NCBI GenBank assembly: GCA_937926555.1 | Contig: CALAZX010000099.1 | Location: 1-6,723, forward strand | DNA from: an uncultured Negativicutes bacterium | Lineage (GTDB): Bacteria > Bacillota > Negativicutes > Acidaminococcales > Acidaminococcaceae | Direction: 5' to 3' | Length of the DNA: 6,723 nt | Shown here: piece after piece, positions 1 to 3,921 of the stretch | Position numbering within the stretch: the first letter of the stretch is position 1 | How the letters are laid out: each line of letters opens with the position of its first letter | The notes under the pieces: model-generated | Databases searched by the model: none | What the model was told of the DNA's origin: nothing | The model's input: the letters and a program-made list of their open reading frames with translations, nothing else | Translations under genes and position numbers: made by a program

Positions 1-52
1 GTGAAGATATTTCAATCAAATCCCTATCCAATTCACCTTCTTCCACAAAGAA
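1..52 (-). other. Possible coding remnant outside IS256 left end
   Basis: Read on the minus strand, this flank is open throughout and gives FFVEEGELDRDLIEISS, which has the acidic, mixed composition of real protein. The two open plus-strand frames read as serine- or proline-rich text and look less natural. The frame would continue beyond the window at base 1 and is cut at base 52 by the IS256 terminal repeat. Only 17 codons are visible, so no family can be named. It may equally be non-coding. The matching other half is not visible to the right of the element. Confidence 0.2.
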
Positions 53-79
53 GGGTTTGTCAAGTTAAGTGTGTAAGTT
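53..79 (+). repeat. IS256 left terminal inverted repeat
   Basis: The inner 13 bases (67-79, AAGTGTGTAAGTT) are identical to the reverse complement of 1467-1479. The outer 14 bases match at 9 positions, including the GGG tip. This is the transposase binding and cleavage end beyond the 3' end of the transposase gene. Confidence 0.75.
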
Positions 80-125
80 TTTTTAGGTATCATAAAAGAA
101 GATGCGTTACCAGTGATTGCTGGCT

Positions 126-1385
126 TTAAAATTTCTCGTATTTCAGGATACGAGCTTGCAGCTTATCATCCATAGCCAACTGGTTTCTGACCATCGCCCA
201 GTTCTGGATATGATGCCCTTCCCACTTGGCATAGAGTTCCTTTACCCTGAGATAGAGAACCTTGAAGACAGATTCCTCGCTGGAGAACGAGCCCTTCTTG
301 GTGACTTTTCGGAAGCTGGAATTCACGCTCTCTATCGCATTGGTGGTATACATCACCTTCCTTACGGCACTGCCATAGTTGAATAGTTGCTGGACATGCT
401 GCCAGTTCCGCTTCCATGTTTCTACCGCACCGGGGTACTGGCTCCAGGCCTGCTTGAACCGCTCGAATTCGGCCTCAGCACTCTTCAGGTTCACGGCTCC
501 ATAGACCTTCCTGAGCTGGGTCGTGTAGGCCTTGTAATCCTTGGATGGGATGTACTTGATGGAGTTGCGGATCAGATGGACGATGCAGCGCTGCACGACC
601 ACCTGGGGGAAGATGGACTTTGCTCCCTCTTCCAAACCGGAGACACCATCCATGCAGATGAATCCGACATCTTCAACGCCACGGGCCTTCAGCTCATCGA
701 ATATCTGCATCCAGTTATGTTTGCCCTCCGTCTCGTTCATCCAAAGGCCCAGGACATCCTTCGAGCCATTGATGTCATAGCCGAGGATGACGTAGACAGC
801 GTGGTTCTTGGTCTCATAATCCTTGCGTACAGAGACGTACAGGCAGTCTACGAACAAGAAGGGGTAGAAGGGGTTCAGAGGACGTGTCTGCCAATGCTGG
901 ACTTCGTCCATCACTCGGTCTGTGATGTTCGAGATGCTCTCTGCGGACAGCTCGAATCCATAGATGTCATCAATCGTCTTGGCAATATCCCGCTGGCTCA
1001 TGCCGCGTGCATACATGGCCAGTACCTTGCTCTCGATCCCTGTGACATCCTTGGTGCGTTTGGGGACTACCTGGGGCTCGAAGGTAGATTCGCGGTCCCG
1101 TGGGACGCGGATGGGGACCTCGCCGACCGAAGTCTGGATGGTTTTCTCCGTATAGCCATTCCGACGGTTGGAGGTTTCCTTCTTGCTATGATCATTGGAG
1201 CTATACCCGAGATGGTTATCTATCTCGCCCTGCAGCATAGCTTCGAAGATAGGACCGAACACGTCCTTCAGCGCTATCTGCATGTCTTCCTGCGTCTTCG
1301 GCTGGTATTGTTCCATGATGAGCTTGGCGATTGCCTGGCCTTTCTCACTCGGGTTTCTACGTTTCTTCATCAGTGCTGTACTCAA
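126..1385 (-). CDS. IS256-family DDE transposase
   Basis: The product is a 419-residue transposase of the IS256 (mutator-like) family that cuts and joins the element's ends. The N-terminal third holds the family-typical DVFGPIFEAMLQGEIDNHLGY (residues 41-61) and a basic PIRVPRDR segment. The catalytic acids are all present: D180 in FVDCLYVSVR, D246 in CMDGVSG, and E352 in TTNAIES. The QRCIVH motif at 265-270 lies between the last two, as expected. Length is normal for the family and there is no frameshift, so it looks active. The start is uncertain. TTG at 1383-1385 has an AAAGGAA directly against it and CAGG about 10 bases upstream. An ATG at 1368-1370 (MKKRRNPS) would be 15 bases from AAAGGAA. 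No convincing promoter is visible upstream; a TACACT at 1409-1414 has only a weak -35. Confidence 0.95.
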   Translation of the reverse strand: MSTALMKKRRNPSEKGQAIAKLIMEQYQPKTQEDMQIALKDVFGPIFEAMLQGEIDNHLGYSSNDHSKKETSNRRNGYTEKTIQTSVGEVPIRVPRDRESTFEPQVVPKRTKDVTGIESKVLAMYARGMSQRDIAKTIDDIYGFELSAESISNITDRVMDEVQHWQTRPLNPFYPFLFVDCLYVSVRKDYETKNHAVYVILGYDINGSKDVLGLWMNETEGKHNWMQIFDELKARGVEDVGFICMDGVSGLEEGAKSIFPQVVVQRCIVHLIRNSIKYIPSKDYKAYTTQLRKVYGAVNLKSAEAEFERFKQAWSQYPGAVETWKRNWQHVQQLFNYGSAVRKVMYTTNAIESVNSSFRKVTKKGSFSSEESVFKVLYLRVKELYAKWEGHHIQNWAMVRNQLAMDDKLQARILKYEKF

Positions 1386-1429
1386 TTCCTTTCAACCTGC
1401 TTTCTGATAGTGTACCGCACCTCGACAAA

Positions 1430-1485
1430 AAAATGAAGTGCGTAAGTTAGTAAATTGGTTACCGGTAACTTACACACTTCATTTT
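1430..1485. repeat. Inverted repeat/hairpin at IS256 right end
   Basis: Arms 1430-1448 and 1467-1485 are complementary at 18 of 19 positions around an 18-base loop. The right arm contains the core of the terminal repeat. The left arm is therefore a second, subterminal copy of it in the opposite orientation (AAGTGCGTAAGTT against AAGTGTGTAAGTT). The loop side of the right arm also holds a perfect 12-bp palindrome, GTTACCGGTAAC (1458-1469). The structure lies upstream of the transposase start, so any transcript entering from outside the element would fold here before reaching the gene. Confidence 0.8.
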
Positions 1486-1493
1486 ACACTCCC
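1467..1493 (-). repeat. IS256 right terminal inverted repeat
   Basis: This is the partner of 53-79 on the transposase 5' side, matching it at 22 of 27 positions. The GGG/CCC tips mark the most likely element boundary. The adjoining right flank immediately becomes A+T-rich coding sequence of a different gene. Confidence 0.75.
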
Positions 1494-1659
1494 ATATTAT
1501 TTGTTTTCGAGTCAATCGTTACTGGGTTATTTGCCTAAGAAAGGCCATAAGTATCACTCTTTTAAAGATGTGCTGGAAAATGAAAAAGTGGATATACAAG
1601 ACTATTCAATTAGCGATAGGAAAAATAAATTAGATGAACTTATAAAGAGAGGTTCAATC
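1494..1659 (+). pseudogene. Disrupted HEPN-like gene, upstream piece
   Basis: This is an internal coding piece whose 5' end was removed at the IS256 boundary and whose 3' continuation was displaced by the IS3 element. The 55 visible residues (from YYLFSSQSLLGYLPKKGHKY to DELIKRGSI) are charged, lysine-rich and plausibly helical. The apparent stop TAA at 1660-1662 is the first three bases of the IS3 element, so it is not native. The same frame runs leftward into the IS256 end to a GTG at 1438, but that is element sequence and not a genuine start. Joined to 3429-3812 the frame is continuous, giving a 182-residue C-terminal part of one protein. The family is not recognised. The R-x4-H motif lies in the downstream piece. 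Confidence 0.7.
1657..1659 (+). repeat. IS3 target-site duplication, left copy (ATC)
   Basis: ATC precedes the IS3 left tip and recurs at 3426-3428 just after the right tip. A 3-bp duplication is normal for IS3-family elements. An A next to each copy makes AATC formally possible, but 3 bp lets the two terminal repeats align without a gap, TAAAGTGTACCC against TAAAATATACCC. Collapsing the two copies rejoins the host reading frame. Confidence 0.7.
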
Positions 1660-1789
1660 TAAAGTGTACCCCATGTCAAGGACATTCAGTTTTTTATTTT
1701 CCAAAAATTTGGACACTGAGTTTTAGCAGAATTCCAAGATTCGTACACTGAGTTTTTGCCGAATCCCGACATTCGCACAATGAGTTTTT
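1660..1789 (-). repeat. IS3 left-end array: four ~31-bp repeats
   Basis: Read outward on the minus strand, the units share AAAACTC-A-(T/G)TGTCC, about 7 variable bases, then GGGATTC or a relative of it. The cores, written on the plus strand, start at 1680 (GGACA), 1711 (GGACA), 1743 (GTACA) and 1775 (GCACA), with spacings of 31, 32 and 32. The outermost unit includes the terminal repeat. The array fills most of the gap between the element end and the orfB stop codon and leaves no room for another gene. It is probably a set of transposase binding sites. Confidence 0.85.
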
Positions 1790-1819
1790 CTTTTAAAATC
1801 ATCTGTGTGGGTATTGTCC

Positions 1820-2824
1820 TCAATCATTATTGCCTTGCTTAGTTCCTAATTCTGATGGTGCCTTGAGAACCTGCGGAACCCGAGGCGGGTTGGTAATAGA
1901 AAGCGGATATACTCCAGTGATTATAAATTTATAGTATTCATTCGGCGAGAGCTTACAAAGTTCCCATACATACGCCTCGTTGTTGTAGTAATCTATGTAG
2001 TCATCAACGATATCCTGGATCTGTTGGAATTCTGTACATTCCTTGACCTTGTCAAGAATGTGATCCTTCATATGACCAAAGAAACTCTCTTGCGGTGAAT
2101 TGTCCCAGCAGTTACCTCGCCGGGACATCGATCTGCGCAGGTCGCAGTCCTCAATGATTTGTATAAACGTGGTGCTGGTATAATGACTGCCTTGATCACT
2201 GTGGATCAGAGTTTCCTTATGCAACGAGATTCTGTGATCTCTGATTAAATTTTCAACGGTTTCTTTGACAAAGTCAATTTCCAGTGAATCACTCAAAACA
2301 TAGGACAGTATCTGCTTCGTGTATGCATCAAGGATGGTCGATAAATAGGCGAATTCCCCATTGTATGGGATGTAAGTTATATCCGTCAGCAGAACATATC
2401 GTGGACCATAACATTCGAATTCACGCTGCAAGAGATTATCGGCATAGTTGCTCGTCTTGATGGCTTTCGCCATTCTGCGGTAAGGATTTGCTTTCCTGAT
2501 TGGGCAGAAGAGATGGTACTTCTTCATCAGCCTTCGGATTTTTTTGATATTCATTACCACTGGCGGATTCATGTGAAGAAGCCCCATATAGATACTCCTT
2601 GCGCCTTTGGCATAGCCACGTTTTTTATATATGGAAAGAATTATCTCAAAGTCGGCCTTATCCTGCAATTCACGCGCTTCCCGTGCCGGGGCAGCTTTTA
2701 ACCAGGCATAATACCCTGATCGTGAAACGCCTGCAAACTCGCATAGGATCGAAATGCTAAATACACCCGGTGAATCCTCAAGAGTGTTATGAATGACCTC
2801 GTACTTGTAGGATGTTTTTTCCAT
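1820..2824 (-). CDS. IS3-family transposase OrfB (DD35E integrase)
   Basis: This is the catalytic half of the IS3 transposase. Residues 20-110 resemble the HTH_21-type region of IS3 OrfB proteins (CEFAGVSRSGYYAWLK, later GARSIYMGLLH and IRRLMKKYHL). The retrovirus-integrase-like core follows. D148 in LLTDITYIPY, D210 in LIHSDQGSHY and E246 in DNSPQESFFG form the triad, with exactly 35 residues between the last two. The flanking YNNEAYVWELCKLSPNEYY is the usual IS3 C-terminal signature, followed by a tail of about 30 residues. The protein is intact at 334 residues. ATG at 2822-2824 has AGGAGG 7 bases upstream, so it can be translated alone. The frame is also open upstream into the orfA slippage site, allowing an OrfAB fusion. 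Confidence 0.95.
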   Translation of the reverse strand: MEKTSYKYEVIHNTLEDSPGVFSISILCEFAGVSRSGYYAWLKAAPAREARELQDKADFEIILSIYKKRGYAKGARSIYMGLLHMNPPVVMNIKKIRRLMKKYHLFCPIRKANPYRRMAKAIKTSNYADNLLQREFECYGPRYVLLTDITYIPYNGEFAYLSTILDAYTKQILSYVLSDSLEIDFVKETVENLIRDHRISLHKETLIHSDQGSHYTSTTFIQIIEDCDLRRSMSRRGNCWDNSPQESFFGHMKDHILDKVKECTEFQQIQDIVDDYIDYYNNEAYVWELCKLSPNEYYKFIITGVYPLSITNPPRVPQVLKAPSELGTKQGNND

Positions 2825-2831
2825 GATGAGC

Positions 2832-2837
2832 CCTCCT
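2832..2837 (-). promoter_or_regulatory. Strong ribosome binding site of orfB
   Basis: AGGAGG on the minus strand overlaps the orfA stop codon TAG and sits 7 bases from the orfB ATG. This supports independent or coupled translation of OrfB in addition to frameshifting. IS3 elements in which OrfB is made separately tend to use it as a modulator. Confidence 0.75.
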
Positions 2838-3246
2838 ACTTTATATCCTTGTCGGGTTTTAAAATTTTTTTTAGGAACTCCATTTCATGGCGCAGATAGT
2901 ACAACTCGTGCTCCATCGCATGAAGTTTCTGGTCATTCGACATGGATGAGTAGTCCGGATGGTTGCTGATTGCATAGCTGGTATGTTGTCCTTCGCGAAA
3001 ATTTCCTTCCTGGGCTTGCTTTTTGATCATACCCTGCAGACCACATACTCTGGATTCTCCAAGCATCTGGAAGTCGTATCCCAGTTCTTCCACGATTTGA
3101 CGCGGACGTTGACCCGTTTGGTATCGCTTCCAGAATTCCTTCTTGAATTCAATCGTGAAAGAAATAGTATTTGCGGATACACTGTATGTGTATTTGTTTT
3201 CTCGCAGAAGCGTCTGCTCCTCTTTTGTAAAGCTGCGTATACTCAT
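2836..3246 (-). CDS. IS3-family OrfA, helix-turn-helix protein
   Basis: This 136-residue protein supplies the DNA-binding N-terminal part of the IS3 transposase. Residues about 31-75 (EFKKEFWKRYQTGQRPRQIV, then EELGYDFQMLG) form the HTH-like segment seen in clostridial IS3 OrfA proteins. Residues about 104-130 (KLHAMEHELYYLRHEMEFLK) look like a leucine-zipper coiled coil used for oligomerisation. The ATG at 3244-3246 is preceded by AAGGGGA at 5 bases. An extended -10 promoter lies just upstream. Near its 3' end the gene contains eight A residues offering a -1 slip into orfB. No truncation is seen. OrfA would be expected to bind the element ends, and possibly the repeat copy lying over its own start. 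Confidence 0.9.
   Translation of the reverse strand: MSIRSFTKEEQTLLRENKYTYSVSANTISFTIEFKKEFWKRYQTGQRPRQIVEELGYDFQMLGESRVCGLQGMIKKQAQEGNFREGQHTSYAISNHPDYSSMSNDQKLHAMEHELYYLRHEMEFLKKILKPDKDIK
2866..2872 (-). promoter_or_regulatory. Programmed -1 frameshift site A_AAA_AAA
   Basis: In orfA the codons read CTA AAA AAA ATT, a canonical -1 slippery heptamer in the correct phase. After slippage the frame reads AAT TTT AAA ACC and stays open through the orfB ATG, so an OrfAB fusion of about 480 residues results. A weak potential stem (GTAGGA with TCCTAC, 21-base loop) lies downstream. Slippage is inferred from the family; efficiency cannot be judged. Confidence 0.75.
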
Positions 3247-3248
3247 AA

Positions 3249-3272
3249 CAGTCCCCTTTCTTAGACAATGAG
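3249..3272 (-). promoter_or_regulatory. Repeat-like site over orfA start (candidate operator)
   Basis: On the minus strand, CTCATTGTC followed by AAGAAAGGGGA matches the first right-end repeat unit (3303-3326 on the plus strand) at 16 of 24 positions, in the opposite orientation. It begins right after the TATAAT box and runs into the GGGGA ribosome binding site. If OrfA or OrfAB binds the terminal units it could bind here and repress its own expression. The ribosome-binding part could match by chance. Confidence 0.4.
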
Positions 3273-3281
3273 ATTATATCA
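3273..3281 (-). promoter_or_regulatory. Extended -10 promoter of orfA/orfB
   Basis: The minus strand reads TGATATAAT: a perfect TATAAT (3278 down to 3273) with the TGn extension. The -35 region 17 bases upstream (TTTTAA) is weak, as is common for extended -10 promoters. It points at orfA, whose ribosome binding site begins about 15 bases downstream, and sits inside the element, so the element carries its own transcription. Confidence 0.65.
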
Positions 3282-3294
3282 TTGATGAGTGTTG

Positions 3295-3425
3295 CTTAAA
3301 AACCCATTGTCCGAAAAATGGGATTCCTTAAAATCAGGTGTCCACGTCACGGGATTTCTAATTGTCAATGTCCAAGGAATAGGATATCTTAAAAACTCGA
3401 TGTCCATTTCTATGGGTATATTTTA
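3295..3425 (+). repeat. IS3 right-end array: four ~31-bp repeats
   Basis: Units reading outward on the plus strand share AAAA-(C/T)C-x(1-2)-TGTCC, a variable stretch, then GGGATTC. TGTCC cores are at 3308, 3339, 3369 and 3401 (spacings 31, 30 and 32), and GGGATT-like cores are at 3320, 3351, 3382 and 3414. They are the same repeat as at 1660-1789 in inverted orientation. The last unit contains the right terminal inverted repeat. Confidence 0.85.
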
Positions 3426-3428
3426 ATC
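3426..3428 (+). repeat. IS3 target-site duplication, right copy (ATC)
   Basis: This is the second copy of the ATC at 1657-1659. It is a whole codon in the host frame, so the original gene read TCA ATC AGT across the present insertion site. Confidence 0.7.
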
Positions 3429-3812
3429 AGTGTAACCGCTAAAGGGAGAATTTGTCCAAATTGGCGAAGAATAAGGCTTTTGGATGACTTGTATAGGAAT
3501 GAAGTTTTAAGTTTTGTTTATTGGAGGAAGTACTTGGATATAATACAGCCTATGTTAGATTCAGGGGAAGTTTTCTTTGAAAATCGATTGTTCTCTGTTC
3601 TGGAACAGGACTATCTAAATTACATGTTGAATAAATCTCAATACAGTAACGGATTGGATTTGCGGAATAAATACCTGCATAGCACCGATCCGATAGATGA
3701 GAATCAGAAGAGATATGACTATATTTTGCTGATGAAAATACTCATTCTTATTGTGCTGAAAATAAATCATGAATTTTTTTTGTGGGATGAAATAAAAAAA
3801 CAGCAGGGATAA
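3429..3812 (+). pseudogene. Disrupted HEPN-like gene, C-terminal piece
   Basis: This is the downstream 127 codons and native stop (TAA, 3810-3812) of the gene split by the IS3 element. The frame is open from the element edge and joins that of 1494-1659. The most distinctive stretch is EQDYLNYMLN, then NGLDLRNKYLH, then a hydrophobic helix YILLMKILILIVLKINHEFF. The RNKYLH is an R-x4-H motif, as in HEPN-fold RNases and their relatives, which often end toxin and phage-defence proteins. GC is 32% by hand count over 3481-3780, far below both insertion sequences and the downstream restriction gene. A TTG at 3480 could nominally start a 110-residue protein but has no ribosome binding site. The full-length family is not recognised; the HEPN assignment rests on one motif and an all-helical look. 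Confidence 0.65.
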
Positions 3813-3877
3813 AAAAGTGCGGGTATACTATCGCTATGTCCTTTACATATTCTGTCTGATAATTTGGCGCATCAGTG

Positions 3878-3886
3878 TGGTATGAT
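3878..3886 (+). promoter_or_regulatory. Candidate extended -10 promoter of the RM gene
   Basis: TGGTATGAT gives a TGn extension and a TATGAT -10 box about 35 bases before the start codon. The region 17 bases upstream (around GATAAT) is not a good -35. The 3813-3906 gap otherwise holds no gene, and no clear terminator hairpin for the upstream pseudogene is seen. Confidence 0.5.
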
Positions 3887-3908
3887 AGAGATATATTACT
3901 GAATCAAT

Positions 3909-3913
3909 GGAGG
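3909..3913 (+). promoter_or_regulatory. Ribosome binding site that decides the RM start
   Basis: GGAGG lies 8 bases before ATG 3922-3924. The earlier in-frame ATG at 3907 overlaps this site and has no ribosome binding site of its own, so translation should start at 3922. Confidence 0.8.
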
Positions 3914-3921
3914 CCGATAAG

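Larger units (their letters stand above)
53..1493 (-). mobile_element. IS256-family insertion sequence, complete, 1441 bp
   Basis: The element is bounded by 27-bp imperfect inverted repeats (53-79 and 1467-1493; 22 of 27 positions match, the inner 13 perfectly) and holds one transposase gene on the minus strand. Size, single gene and terminal repeats containing GTGTAAG fit the IS256 family. That family usually moves through a copy-out circular intermediate and duplicates 8-9 bp of target. No such duplication is visible: the left flank ends CACAAAGAA and the right flank starts ATATTATTT. The ends were set by aligning the two repeats outward from the 13-bp core to a shared GGG, so they could be off by a few bases. 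The right end also has an inverted second copy of the repeat core. Confidence 0.85.
1660..3425 (-). mobile_element. IS3-family insertion sequence, complete, about 1766 bp
   Basis: Two minus-strand genes, orfA (HTH protein) and orfB (DD35E transposase), overlap through a potential -1 frameshift as in classical IS3 elements. The terminal repeats (1660-1693 and the complement of 3392-3425) match at 24 of 34 positions, and the element is flanked by ATC on both sides. It is longer than a typical IS3 (about 1.2-1.5 kb), partly because each end carries about 130 bp of tandem repeats. The tips are TAAA rather than the common TG, so the exact end bases are deduced from the duplication and the restored host frame. 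Inserted in the antisense direction inside a plus-strand gene. Confidence 0.85.

Noticed and set aside
80..125. Terminator hairpin after the IS256 transposase (CCAG/CTGG near 110-122)
   Set aside because: The stem is only four base pairs and is not followed by a T run on the minus strand in the right place.
387..1436. Long plus-strand open frame (349 codons) opposite the IS256 transposase
   Set aside because: It is antisense to a clearly conserved DDE transposase, matches no family and lacks a good ribosome binding site. It arises from codon bias of the real gene.
1438..1662. A stand-alone 74-residue protein starting at GTG 1438
   Set aside because: The first 18 codons are IS256 end sequence and the stop is the first three bases of the IS3 element. 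Only 1495-1659 is host coding sequence.
1660..1789. Periodic ~31-bp repeats considered as a CRISPR array
   Set aside because: The units abut each other with no unique spacers, diverge from copy to copy, and recur inverted at the other end of the insertion sequence, so they are element ends.
1665..3420. IS3 ends placed at TGTACCCC (1665) and GGGTATA (3420)
   Set aside because: These ends give no target duplication. Extending both by five bases keeps the inverted repeat matching and reveals flanking ATC and the restored reading frame.
3446..3487. Possible frameshift: the alternative frame ENLSKLAKNKAFG looks protein-like before 3480
   Set aside because: The zero frame joins the upstream piece without any correction, so no frameshift is needed; the alternative frame is short and ends in TGA.
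3480..3812. A stand-alone 110-residue protein starting at TTG 3480
   Set aside because: There is no ribosome binding site, and the frame is open back to the IS3 edge, where it joins the upstream fragment exactly.
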